Shown here piece after piece: positions 23,288 to 32,117 of a DNA stretch of 64,000 nt. Under the pieces are notes generated by a model that was given only the letters and a program-made list of their open reading frames with translations, ran no database searches and was not told where the DNA came from. This stretch comes from JAPPHA01 sp964291635. Its GTDB lineage: Bacteria > Pseudomonadota > Alphaproteobacteria > Rhodobacterales > Rhodobacteraceae. The position numbers and the translations under genes were made by a program. The stretch's first letter is position 1; every line of letters begins with the position of its first letter. The stretch covers positions 149,030 through 213,029 of the forward strand of contig OZ219901.1 of NCBI GenBank assembly GCA_964291635.2, read 5' to 3'.

Positions 23288-25660
23288 ATGCCGACGCCGG
23301 ACCAGATCCGTATCGTTGAAGATCGCGCAAGGCCGCGCGTCATGGAACTCTGGTGGGCGCTCAGGCCGCTGACCTCGGTGATCCGTTTCATGAACACCGG
23401 CGCCCATCCCGATGACGAGACGTCGGCGATGCTAGCCGCTCTTGGTGTCAGGGACGGGTTCAACCTGTCCTTCGCGTGCGCGACCCGGGGAGAGGGCGGA
23501 CAGAACGACATCGGGTGCGAGCTTTCCGGGGACCTTGGCGCGCTGAGGACGGCCGAAATGGAAAAAGCCTGCGAAATCCTCGGCATGAGGATGTACTGGC
23601 TGTCCGAAACCCCCGAAGACCCGATCGTCGATTTCGGATTCTCGAAGAGCGGAACCGACACTCTTGACCGGTGGGGGCCCGAACGCACGCTCGCGCGGTT
23701 CGTCGAGATCATCAGGACCGAACGCCCCGACATCATCTGCCCGACCTTTCTTGACGTTCCCGGCCAGCATGGGCACCACAGGGCAATGACAAAAGCCGCA
23801 CGGCTGGTCATGGCCGCGGCGGCCGATCGGGACCATCCGAGCAACCTGGCGCCGTGGCAGGTCAGGAAACTCTACCTCCCTGCATGGTCCGGTGCGGGCC
23901 GCGCCTATGATGACGACGTCGGACCGCCGACGGCCACGGTCGTCGTGTCCGGCAGGGGAGTCGATCCGGTCAGCGGCTGGAGCTGGGAACGGATCGGCCA
24001 GCAGTCGCGGTCATTCCACCGGTCCCAGGGCATGGGCCGGTGGATCGTTGCGGGCAAGGAACGGGACTGGCCGCTTCACCTGGCAGAGAGCCATGTCATG
24101 TGCCCGGACAGGGCACCGGCTTCCGGCCTACCTGAGACGGTTGGCGATCTCGCGTGCATTGACGGCGCCGAACCGATCTCGGATCGCCTGCGATCGGCCG
24201 GGCAGGCACTCGACGATACCGTGTCCGCGTTTCCCGACTTCGATTCCGTGGCTCAGGCCGCCGCTCGGGCACTCGAGTGCATCCGCGCCGCCCGGGATTC
24301 CTGTCCCGAGGACGCGAGCGGCGAAATCCTCCACCGCCTGGTTGCCAAGGAAACACAGCTTGGACACGTCAGGCGGATCGCGCTCGGCGTGGATGCCCGT
24401 GCACGCCTCGGGGAACGGTGGCTGTACCCTGGAAGCAGGACCGCGATTTCGCTTGAGCAGCGGACGGGAACGGCGGGCGGTGTTCACGCGGTGCTCGAAC
24501 CCTCCCGGGGCTGCACGGTCGCAGACGGGACCTTTCACGTTTGCCCGGAGGCGGCTTCGACCGAACCCTACCGGGACCGTTTCGATCCCTGGTCGGCGGC
24601 CGCGCCGATGCTGTCACTGGACATCGAGGCCCATGGCGTCAGGTCGAACTGCCGTCTTCCCCTCGACGACCCGCCGGTCATCCTTCCGGGACGCTCCGCC
24701 CGGATCGAACCGGACTCCGCGGTCATCAACCTTGCCGCGAATTCGCGGCGGATCGAGGTGGCGGTTACGGGCGTGCATCCGGCATCGGCCAGCGCGGAAC
24801 TTGGCCTGCCGCCGGGCTGGGATCTCGGGAGAACCGAAGGAGGGTTCGCATTCACGGCCCCTGAAAACGCCGACGAGGGACTTCATACGATCCCGCTGCG
24901 CCTGGATGGCGAACCCGCCGCCGCCGTCCGGCGGATTTCGTATCCCCATGTCGCCGCGACAGCCAGTTTTCGCAGGGCGGAAATCCGGGTTCGCATTCTC
25001 GCGGCATGTATTCCGGATGTCCGTGTCGGCTACATCGGTTCCGGAAACGACAGGATCGACCACTGGCTCGCCGCACTCGGGGCGGACGTCACGGCGGTGT
25101 CCGACGACGCGTTGCGAAAGACGGCAGCTTTCCGGTCGTACGACACGATCGTTGTCGGGATTTTCGCGATGAAAATGCGCCCGGACCTTGTCCGGGCCAT
25201 GCCGGTCCTGCATCGCTGGATCCGGGACGGCGGGACGCTGGTGACTCTCTACCATCGGCCGTGGGACAACTGGGATTCCGAAACCGTTCCGCCCAAGAGG
25301 CTGGAAATCGGCCAGCCTTCGCTTCGCTGGCGCGTGACCGACGCGAACTCGGACGTCGCCCATCTCGAGCCGGCACATCCGGTCCTGGTGCAGCCCAACC
25401 GGATCGGGCCGGATGACTGGGCGGGCTGGCAAAAGGAAAGGGGCCTCTATTTCGCGAAGTCCTGGGACCGGGCCTATCGTCCCCTGATCGAGATGGCGGA
25501 TCCGGGCGAACGGCCGCACCGCGGTGCGTTGCTGGCGGCGGACATCGGCCGGGGGCGGCACGTCCACACGTCGTTGGTCCTGCATCACCAGATGGAAAAT
25601 CTCGTCCCAGGCGCATTCCGGCTCCTGGCAAACATGATTCAGCGAAGACGGCCCGAATGA
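23288..25660 (+). CDS. PIG-L family deacetylase with C-terminal GATase-like domain
   Basis: A 790-residue protein transcribed divergently from the ABC operon across a 244-bp gap. The N-terminal PIG-L/LmbE domain (about 20-290) has the zinc motif GAHPDDE (39-45) and the second histidine motif GQHGHHRAM. Known members remove acetyl from N-acetylglucosaminyl conjugates (GlcNAc-PI, mycothiol and bacillithiol precursors). A beta-rich middle region follows. The C-terminal part (about 575-790; VGYIGSGNDRIDHWLAALGA, then RDGGTLVTLYHRPWDNW) resembles a class I glutamine amidotransferase-like fold but lacks an obvious catalytic Cys. There is no signal peptide, so it acts in the cytoplasm, probably on what the importer brings in. 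The start ATG at 23288 keeps the conserved DRARP segment. Confidence 0.85.
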   Translation: MPTPDQIRIVEDRARPRVMELWWALRPLTSVIRFMNTGAHPDDETSAMLAALGVRDGFNLSFACATRGEGGQNDIGCELSGDLGALRTAEMEKACEILGMRMYWLSETPEDPIVDFGFSKSGTDTLDRWGPERTLARFVEIIRTERPDIICPTFLDVPGQHGHHRAMTKAARLVMAAAADRDHPSNLAPWQVRKLYLPAWSGAGRAYDDDVGPPTATVVVSGRGVDPVSGWSWERIGQQSRSFHRSQGMGRWIVAGKERDWPLHLAESHVMCPDRAPASGLPETVGDLACIDGAEPISDRLRSAGQALDDTVSAFPDFDSVAQAAARALECIRAARDSCPEDASGEILHRLVAKETQLGHVRRIALGVDARARLGERWLYPGSRTAISLEQRTGTAGGVHAVLEPSRGCTVADGTFHVCPEAASTEPYRDRFDPWSAAAPMLSLDIEAHGVRSNCRLPLDDPPVILPGRSARIEPDSAVINLAANSRRIEVAVTGVHPASASAELGLPPGWDLGRTEGGFAFTAPENADEGLHTIPLRLDGEPAAAVRRISYPHVAATASFRRAEIRVRILAACIPDVRVGYIGSGNDRIDHWLAALGADVTAVSDDALRKTAAFRSYDTIVVGIFAMKMRPDLVRAMPVLHRWIRDGGTLVTLYHRPWDNWDSETVPPKRLEIGQPSLRWRVTDANSDVAHLEPAHPVLVQPNRIGPDDWAGWQKERGLYFAKSWDRAYRPLIEMADPGERPHRGALLAADIGRGRHVHTSLVLHHQMENLVPGAFRLLANMIQRRRPE

Positions 25661-25793
25661 CTGAGGTCAGGTTTTCCTGCCGGTTGGGTGTGGCCGGACG
25701 CAGTCCACCCGGTGAACGTGCCGGGCCGGGGCGGACCATGAGGTCCAGGCATACCGGCGCGGACGATTTCACATACCGGATACGGGGTAAGAC

Positions 25794-26630
25794 ATGATGG
25801 CGGACGCACGATCAATCGTGGTAACGGGATGCTCTTCCGGCATAGGCCGGGACGCGGCATTCGCCTTGCGAAGCCGGAACTGGCGGGTCTTCGCGACCTG
25901 CCGTTCCGCCTCCGATTGCCGGGAACTGGAAGCCGAAGGATTCGAGAGCCTGGTCATCGACTACGAGGACGAAAACTCGATCGAGGCAGCGGCAGAGACG
26001 ATACTTGAGCGCACGGGAGGAACGATCGACGCGCTGTTCAACAACGGCGCATATGCCATTCCCGGCGCAGTCGAGGACCTGCCGAGAGGCGCCATGCGGG
26101 CGATATTCGAGGCCAATGTCTTCGGTTATCTCGACCTCACCAACCGGCTCCTGCCGGCGATGAGGCGGCAGGGTCACGGCAGGATCGTCAACTGCTCCTC
26201 CGTCCTTGGCTTTACTGCCCTGCCGTTTCGCGGTGCGTATGTATCCACGAAGTTCGCACTCGAGGGTTTGACGGATACACTGCGTATCGAACTTCGCGGC
26301 ACGCCGATCAGGGTCGTCCTGATCGAACCGGGCCCGATCACGACCGATATTCGCCGCAATTCACGTCCTCATTTCGAAAAATGGATCAAGTGGGAAGACT
26401 CCGCTCTCCGCGACAAGTACGAGTCCCGCTTCATCCCGGCCCTCTACGACGATTCGCCATCGCGGGATCCCGGTGAACTTCCCCCCTCCTTCGTCACGGC
26501 GAAACTCATTCATGCACTGGAATCGCCAAATCCCAGACCACGCTATCTTGTCACGACGCCAACCTATATCTGTGCGGCGATCAAGCGCCTGTTGCCGACG
26601 CGGGTGAGCGACCGGATACTGGGCCGGTGA
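25794..26630 (+). CDS. Short-chain dehydrogenase/reductase
   Basis: Classical SDR oxidoreductase, 278 residues. The cofactor motif is TGCSSGIG (11-18), followed by NNGAY, the catalytic Ser in NCSSVLGF, and the YVSTK active-site motif (Tyr and Lys). An acidic or basic selector after beta-2 suggests NADPH is possible (CRSASD). The C-terminal extension (PRYLVTTPTYICAAIKRLLP) resembles SDRs acting on hydrophobic substrates. GGGGTAAGAC precedes the ATG at 25794. A truncated, frameshifted copy of this gene and its upstream region lies at 16910-17275. Substrate is unknown. Confidence 0.9.
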   Translation: MMADARSIVVTGCSSGIGRDAAFALRSRNWRVFATCRSASDCRELEAEGFESLVIDYEDENSIEAAAETILERTGGTIDALFNNGAYAIPGAVEDLPRGAMRAIFEANVFGYLDLTNRLLPAMRRQGHGRIVNCSSVLGFTALPFRGAYVSTKFALEGLTDTLRIELRGTPIRVVLIEPGPITTDIRRNSRPHFEKWIKWEDSALRDKYESRFIPALYDDSPSRDPGELPPSFVTAKLIHALESPNPRPRYLVTTPTYICAAIKRLLPTRVSDRILGR

Positions 26631-26709
26631 TGACGGGCCATCACGTTCAGCCGCACCGACCAGGCGCGCTGGCGCATGGGCACAACACGCGCCCGGGGAG
26701 GATCGGGCC

Positions 26710-26913
26710 TTGATCGACGTATTGTATTACATCGTGGTCATTTCCGTGCTTGCCGTTGTCGTCATCCTGATGATCGGGCTTGGCGGATTCATGCATGGGG
26801 GTGAATTCAATCGTCGATATGCCAACAAGATCATGCGCCTGCGCATCATCGGCCAGGCGATCGCCGTCGTATTGATTCTGCTCTATGTCGTTCTGAGGCA
26901 GATTGAGGGATAG
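26710..26913 (+). CDS. Small twin-transmembrane protein (HIG1-like)
   Basis: A 67-residue protein with two hydrophobic helices (VLYYIVVISVLAVVVILMIG and AIAVVLILLYVVL) joined by a basic loop GGEFNRRYANKIMRLRIIGQ. This pattern matches the twin-transmembrane/HIG1-type proteins often found just before the cobalamin adenosyltransferase in alphaproteobacteria. The start is a TTG at 26710 with GGGAGG upstream. The adenosyltransferase gene starts 5 bp after its stop. Related proteins associate with cytochrome oxidase; that function is not shown here. Confidence 0.8.
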   Translation: MIDVLYYIVVISVLAVVVILMIGLGGFMHGGEFNRRYANKIMRLRIIGQAIAVVLILLYVVLRQIEG

Positions 26914-26917
26914 GACC

Positions 26918-27493
26918 GTGGTTGTATTGAACAGAATCTACACGCGTACAGGAGATTCAGGTTCGACCGCCCTTGGCGACGGCCAGCGTGTCTCCAAGAC
27001 TTCGCTGCGGGTCGCTGCCTACGGCACCGTTGACGAGACGAATGCGGCAGTCGGCCTAGCCAGGATGCATGCCTCCGAAGAACTCGATGCGGCCCTGATC
27101 CGGATCCAGAACGATCTTTTCGACCTCGGGGCCGATCTCTGCCGGCCGGTTTCCGGAAACGAGGCCAACTCCGGGAATCCACCACTCAGGATCTGCCCCG
27201 GCCAGACACGGCGGCTGGAGCGCGAGATCGACGCCATGAACGAACGGCTGGCGCCGCTCCGGAGTTTCGTCCTGCCAGGAGGCACGCCTCTCGCCGCCTG
27301 CCTGCACCACTGCCGGACGGTCGCCCGGCGCGCTGAGAGACTGACGATCGCCCTTTCGGAGAAAGAGACCGTCAACCCGGACTCGGTGAAATACCTGAAC
27401 CGCCTGTCGGACTGGTTCTTCGTCGCGGCACGCACCGCGAATGATTGCGGACAGGATGACGTTCTCTGGGTACCCGGAGCCAATCGAACATAG
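26918..27493 (+). CDS. Cob(I)alamin adenosyltransferase, PduO type
   Basis: Transfers adenosyl from ATP to cob(I)alamin to form coenzyme B12. From the GTG at 26918 the product is 191 residues. The ATP-binding N-terminus reads NRIYTRTGDSGSTALGDGQR, followed by RVAAYGTVDETNAAVG and the C-terminal helix LNRLSDWFFVAARTAN; all are PduO hallmarks. A TTG at 26903 is in frame, but lies inside the preceding gene, and AGG lies just before the GTG. AdoCbl is needed by the mutases of the ethylmalonyl-CoA pathway, for which mcd lies at 43065. Confidence 0.92.
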   Translation: MVVLNRIYTRTGDSGSTALGDGQRVSKTSLRVAAYGTVDETNAAVGLARMHASEELDAALIRIQNDLFDLGADLCRPVSGNEANSGNPPLRICPGQTRRLEREIDAMNERLAPLRSFVLPGGTPLAACLHHCRTVARRAERLTIALSEKETVNPDSVKYLNRLSDWFFVAARTANDCGQDDVLWVPGANRT

Positions 27494-27744
27494 CGCGATG
27501 ACCCATTGTCCGGCATCGCCAGCAGGGAGGCGCCCGCGGTGAGGCGAAACGCGGCATGCTACCTCGCCAAATCCCTGATGCCGGCAGTGGCTCACGGGTT
27601 TCCGGCCGGACTTCGAATTCAGACCCCGCCCGCTTTCGATTTGGGCTACCTTATCGGCCGGAATTCGCTTAAATCCCGGCCCGAAATCCGATTCGCTCCG
27701 GCGGCCAGCTGGCCGGAAAGAAGTCCAGCGGGAGAAGACACGGA

Positions 27745-28506
27745 ATGAAGATACTCGTACCGGTCAAGCGGGTCATTGACTACAATGTCAAGGTCCGGGT
27801 TCGCCGGGATGGTGAAGGTGTCGACCTTGCCAATGTGAAAATGTCGATGAATCCGTTCGACGAGATCGCTGTCGAGGAGGCCATCCGGCTCAAGGAAGCC
27901 CAAAAGGCCGACGAGGTCGTCGCCGTCTCCATCGGCGTCAAGCAGAACCAGGAAACGCTCAGGACGGCGCTCGCCATGGGCGCCGACCGCGCGATCCTCA
28001 TCGTCGCTGCCGACGATGTTCACACGGACATCGAGCCCCTTGCCGTCGCCAAGCTGCTCAAGGCCGCAATCGACAGGGAGCAGCCCGGGCTGGTGATCTG
28101 CGGCAAGCAGGCGATCGACAACGACATGAACGCGACCGGGCAGATGCTGGCGGCGTTGTTGGGCTGGCCGCAGGCAACCTTTGCCTCCGGCCTCGACGTC
28201 GATGCCGAAGGCGCTTCCGTTACGCGGGAAGTCGATGGCGGACTACAGGTCGTTCGCGTCGGTCTGCCCGCAATCGTTACGGTCGACCTGCGGCTCAATG
28301 AACCGCGGTACGCGTCGCTGCCCAACATCATGAGAGCCAAGAGAAAACCGATGGACGAACTGACGCCCGACGACCTTGGCGTCGACGTCACGCCCCGGTT
28401 GAATATACTCTCGACGCGTGAACCGGAGGGTCGCGCCGCCGGTGTCAAGGTCGCGAACGTCGATGAGCTCGTCGAAAAGCTCCGTGACGAAGCAGGAGTA
28501 ATCTGA
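27745..28506 (+). CDS. etfB: Electron transfer flavoprotein beta subunit
   Basis: Beta subunit of ETF, which takes electrons from acyl-CoA dehydrogenases and passes them to ETF-quinone oxidoreductase. The product is 253 residues. The family N-terminus MKILVPVKRVIDYNVKVRVR, the signature region (VICGKQAIDNDMNATGQMLA) and LPAIVTVDLRLNEPRYASLP are all present. GGGAGAAG precedes the ATG. Its stop overlaps the etfA ATG by one base (TGATG), so the subunits are translationally coupled. Confidence 0.97.
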   Translation: MKILVPVKRVIDYNVKVRVRRDGEGVDLANVKMSMNPFDEIAVEEAIRLKEAQKADEVVAVSIGVKQNQETLRTALAMGADRAILIVAADDVHTDIEPLAVAKLLKAAIDREQPGLVICGKQAIDNDMNATGQMLAALLGWPQATFASGLDVDAEGASVTREVDGGLQVVRVGLPAIVTVDLRLNEPRYASLPNIMRAKRKPMDELTPDDLGVDVTPRLNILSTREPEGRAAGVKVANVDELVEKLRDEAGVI

Positions 28507-29441
28507 TGGCGATCCTCTTGATAGCGGAAATCACCGGCGGTGAACTCTCGGTCGATCAGACCGCAAAGGCCCTGACCGCCGTGTCGGTTCTTGAAGATGA
28601 CGTCACGGTCCTGTGCGCATCCTCGGGGTGCAGCGGCGCGGCGTCGACGATCGCCGGGCTGGCGGGCGTGTCCAGGGTGCTCTGCGCGGATGATCCCGTT
28701 CTCAAGGATGGCCTTGCCGAACCCGTGGCCGATCTGATCGTGTCCCTGGCCGATCGTTTCGACCACGTCGTGGCGCCCGCAACCGCAAACGCGAAGAATG
28801 TCCTGCCGCGCGTTGCCGGACTGCTTGACGTCATGGTTATCTCCGACATCACGGCGATCGTCGACGACAGCACCTTCGAGCGACCGATTTATGCAGGAAA
28901 CGCCATCCAGACTGTCGCGTCTGCGGATTCCGTCAAGGTCGTGTCGATCAGGACGGCCGGGTTCGAGGCCACGGGCACCGGCACAGGCGGCCCTGCGCCG
29001 GTCGAGGCGATTTCGGCAACCGGTGATCCCGGACTCTCCGAATGGGTCGAGGACAAGGTCCAGGACTCCGGCCGGCCCGAGCTGACTTCCGCCAGGATCG
29101 TGGTGTCCGGCGGTCGTGGCGTCGGTTCGGAAGATAGCTTTGCGATCATCGAGACGCTGGCGGACAAGCTCGGAGCGGCGGTCGGAGCGTCGCGTGCTGC
29201 CGTCGATTCGGGTTACGCGCCGAATGACTGGCAGGTCGGGCAAACCGGCAAGGTCGTCGCGCCTGACCTTTACATTGCCTGTGGAATTTCGGGGGCGATC
29301 CAGCACCTCGCGGGCATGAAGGACTCGCGGGTCATCGTTGCAATCAACAAGGACGAGGAAGCACCGATCTTCCAGGTCGCGGATTACGGTCTCGTCGCGG
29401 ACCTGTTCGAAGCCGTTCCCGCATTGACCGACGCGCTTTAG
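28506..29441 (+). CDS. etfA: Electron transfer flavoprotein alpha subunit
   Basis: Alpha subunit of ETF, which binds the redox-active FAD. The product is 311 residues. The C-terminal FAD domain shows SGGRGVGSEDSFAIIETLAD and then the signature VGQTGKVVAPDLYIACGISG and IQHLAGMKDSRVIVAINKD. It is expected to serve acyl-CoA dehydrogenases including the methylsuccinyl-CoA dehydrogenase at 43065. A 281-bp gap separates it from the next gene. Confidence 0.97.
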   Translation: MAILLIAEITGGELSVDQTAKALTAVSVLEDDVTVLCASSGCSGAASTIAGLAGVSRVLCADDPVLKDGLAEPVADLIVSLADRFDHVVAPATANAKNVLPRVAGLLDVMVISDITAIVDDSTFERPIYAGNAIQTVASADSVKVVSIRTAGFEATGTGTGGPAPVEAISATGDPGLSEWVEDKVQDSGRPELTSARIVVSGGRGVGSEDSFAIIETLADKLGAAVGASRAAVDSGYAPNDWQVGQTGKVVAPDLYIACGISGAIQHLAGMKDSRVIVAINKDEEAPIFQVADYGLVADLFEAVPALTDAL

Positions 29442-29722
29442 GTGCCCGGGCCTCGGGCAGATCGCCGAAACCGTACCGGCATGGCAACTGCGATCGCCTC
29501 CAGGCCGAACTCTCCACATTGCGGGAACGATTGCTCGAACGCGTGACGCCTCGCGGCCAGGATCGACCACGGGTGGAATGAAAGCCGAAGTCATTCAAAT
29601 TCGGGCCGTCGGCTTGCCAGGAACAGGTTTCGAGGACGCGAAACCGGTACCTGTTCCCACCGGGGCCGAACAGTTATAGTCGCGATTGACGCGAGCCTGA
29701 TGGGGACATGCGGGGATTACCG

Positions 29723-30598
29723 ATGGAAATCAAGTCAGTAGGAATTGTCGGTGCCGGCCAGATGGGGAACGGGATCGCCCATGTGTTCGGCCTGGCGGAC
29801 TACGATGTGAGAATCTACGACATCTCCCCGGACGCGATCACGGTCGCGATCGGTACGATCGAACGGAACCTGGGACGCCAGATGGCCCGTGGCGTCATCA
29901 AGGCCGCGGACAAGACCCGAACCCTTGGCAACATCAACCCGGTCGGTAGACTCGCGGACATCGGCGATACAGACCTCGTGATCGAGGCCGCGACCGAACG
30001 GGAAACCATCAAGACCGCGATTTTCGAGGATCTCCTCCCGCACCTTCGCCCGCACACGATCCTGACATCCAACACATCCTCGATTTCGATAACCCGCCTG
30101 GCGTCCAGGACCGACCGGCCCGAACGCTTCATGGGTTTTCATTTCATGAACCCGGTACCGATGATGCAATTGGTCGAGCTGATTCGAGGCATCGCCACCG
30201 ATCGCGAGACCTATGATGTCCTGAATTCGGTCGTGGACACCATCGGGAAGACCGCAACGACCGCGGAGGACTTCCCCGGCTTCATCGTCAACCGGATCCT
30301 GATGCCGATGATCAACGAGGCTGTCTATACGCTGTACGAGGGCGTCGGCTCGGTGCAGAGCATTGACACGTCTCTCAAGCTCGGGACCAACCATCCGATG
30401 GGCCCCCTGGAGCTTGCCGATTTTATCGGCCTCGATACATGTCTTGCGATCATGAACGTTTTGCATGACGGCCTCGCCGACACCAAGTACCGGCCCTGCC
30501 CGTTGCTGACCAAATATGTCGAGGCGGGATGGCTGGGGCGAAAGACCCAGCGCGGATTCTATGACTATCGGGGAGAAGTTCCGGTTCCGACCCGATAG
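29723..30598 (+). CDS. 3-hydroxybutyryl-CoA dehydrogenase
   Basis: NAD(P)-dependent dehydrogenase interconverting 3-hydroxyacyl-CoA and acetoacetyl-CoA. From the ATG at 29723 (MEIKSVGIVGAGQMGNGIAH) it is 291 residues; an upstream in-frame ATG at 29708 adds five. The Rossmann motif is GAGQMGNG. The catalytic His lies in GFHFMNPVPMM, and the C-terminal domain has FPGFIVNRILMPMINEAVY. Placement after cobalamin adenosyltransferase-etfBA is common in alphaproteobacteria. It may serve PHB turnover or the acetoacetyl-CoA steps of the ethylmalonyl-CoA pathway. Confidence 0.93.
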   Translation: MEIKSVGIVGAGQMGNGIAHVFGLADYDVRIYDISPDAITVAIGTIERNLGRQMARGVIKAADKTRTLGNINPVGRLADIGDTDLVIEAATERETIKTAIFEDLLPHLRPHTILTSNTSSISITRLASRTDRPERFMGFHFMNPVPMMQLVELIRGIATDRETYDVLNSVVDTIGKTATTAEDFPGFIVNRILMPMINEAVYTLYEGVGSVQSIDTSLKLGTNHPMGPLELADFIGLDTCLAIMNVLHDGLADTKYRPCPLLTKYVEAGWLGRKTQRGFYDYRGEVPVPTR

Positions 30599-31718
30599 CC
30601 CGCAGTCGGGGATCGAGAACAAGACCGTCTCGTGCGACGACCACCTTGAAATGGATTGGCATGTCCAGGGTACGGATCCCGGCATTCGAAGTTCCGGCCA
30701 TGACGTCCTCGGGCCAAGGCCTCCTGAGTCAGGCATCAACCTGTCCGAGGGCATCCTGCTGCCATTGAACTGCTGGGCGATCACCGGGCAGGCAGGTACC
30801 CACAACGGAACTTTTCACACTCGAAGGCAAGGAATCCTCGACCTGCGGAAACTTGCCCGAGATCCAGCGATACCCCTGGAGAACAGAATCGACATCGAGT
30901 AGCGGCTGAGTCGCCTCGATAAGGGCGTCGATGCCACCGTGACGATTTTACGGTTGCGTTTACCGTCGGGCATGTGACCTTTGACTGCAACCAACTGGCA
31001 GAAGTCGAGTGCCAGGTCCGCGTTGTCCACGCTTTGAAAGGCTGGCCGGCTGATCAGCGGCGGTGCATTTCCTGTGATTTCGGCATCGCTTGGCACCAGG
31101 GAATCGACGACGGTATCGATGTCGGGTCCGGCGTCCACGGCACCTCTGCGACTGGCGGTCCCTGTCGCTGCAGGTCAACAACCATGCGGCGGTGGTCACC
31201 GAGTCGATCTGGTTCAACTTCGCGCCCGACCGGTTCACTGGGCCCGGGGACAGCGCGCGTGAGATGCCAGGCGTGAGATGAAAGCGCCGCACATCGTACC
31301 GACGGACGAATCCGTTTTCCTGTATTGCTTCGAATGGCCAAGGGTATTGCGCGCCCAAGGCGGCCAGTCGAGGCAGAGGTGCACACGGGCGGTGGCGACG
31401 CGTTGCACTTGGGTTTCGCCCCGCACCTGCCGGGGAACGGCGCGGCCGATGATCGCAAGCTTGCTTTCGTTACCCCTTGCGCGAGAAACTCTTGATGAGC
31501 ACGAAGCGGACCGGACCACATCGTGGTCGAAATCGATCCTGGCATCGAGCCGGCAACCAAACGCGACGCTGCTCGTGAAGAACCCTGACGATCAGGACTT
31601 CCGGGACACTCTTGAACGGGGCGCGACCTTGTCCTCGACCGTTCGCTCCCCATTTTCTTCTTTTTTCCCGGTTTTTCCGTACAGTGAAAACGGTCAATAC
31701 CATTCAGTAAAATACCGG
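30599..31718 (-). other. 1.1-kb stretch without a recognisable gene
   Basis: Open frames exist on both strands, but none has a recognisable family or a convincing start. A minus-strand reading with frame changes (for example CLDWPPWARNTLGHSKQYRK near 31330-31400, then RRYDVRRFHLTPGI near 31270-31320) looks protein-like and could be a decayed gene. I cannot name the family. Confidence 0.4.
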
Positions 31719-31737
31719 TTTCAGCAAGTTGCTGAAA
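31719..31737. repeat. 19-bp palindrome near the HPr 3' end
   Basis: TTTCAGCAA-G-TTGCTGAAA is a perfect inverted repeat with one central base. It lies 89 bp past the HPr stop. It could be a terminator stem (8-bp stem, 3-nt loop) for the minus-strand EIIA-HPr operon or a protein-binding site. The surrounding 100 bp is distinctly AT-richer than the rest of the window. Confidence 0.55.
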
Positions 31738-31745
31738 TAACATTC

Positions 31746-31791
31746 ATTGGTGAAAACACTCCAAGCCGATTGGTGAAAACACTCCAAGCCG
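31746..31791. repeat. Two tandem copies of a 23-bp unit
   Basis: The unit ATTGGTGAAAACACTCCAAG plus CCG occurs twice head to tail, 31746-31768 and 31769-31791, with no mismatch. It lies 35 bp beyond the HPr stop codon, next to the 19-bp palindrome. Identity of the copies points to a recent slippage or duplication event. Confidence 0.85.
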
Positions 31792-31825
31792 ATCGATCCG
31801 ATCGTCGTGGCAGAACCGGCCTGAA

Positions 31826-32092
31826 TTACTTGCCTTCGCCGAATCGACCTTCGACCAGTTCCCGAAGCGCCCCTGCCAGTTCCGCCGCCTCCGGGCCGGT
31901 CGTTTCGACCTCGATCTCGCAACCGCTGGCAGCTGTCAACATCAACAGTCCCATGATGGAATCACCGGGTACGCTCATCCCGTCCCTCGTGACCGTCGCA
32001 TCTGCATCGAATGCCTCGACGGTTTCCACGAATCGCGCGGAAGCCCTGGCGTGCAGTCCCTTTTCATTGCGAACTTTCAGGACCTGTCTCAC
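31826..32092 (-). CDS. ptsH: HPr phosphocarrier protein (PTS regulatory branch)
   Basis: Histidine phosphocarrier. The GTG at 32092 gives an 88-residue protein beginning VRQVLKVRNEKGLHARASAR, the normal HPr length; the longer open frame to 32191 overlaps the EIIA gene out of frame. The phospho-accepting His is His14 (GLHARAS). The HprK target Ser is Ser45 in GDSIMGLLML. It starts 25 bp after the EIIA stop. No sugar-specific EIIB/C is present in the window, which fits the regulatory PTS of alphaproteobacteria. Confidence 0.93.
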   Translation of the reverse strand: MRQVLKVRNEKGLHARASARFVETVEAFDADATVTRDGMSVPGDSIMGLLMLTAASGCEIEVETTGPEAAELAGALRELVEGRFGEGK

Positions 32093-32117
32093 CGGGAAGA
32101 ACAGACCAGACCGCTGG

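Noticed and set aside
23043..23844. N-terminal extension of the binding-protein frame up to 23844
   Set aside because: The extension overlaps the divergent PIG-L gene and lacks conservation; the ATG at 23043 with signal peptide and GGAGG is far better.
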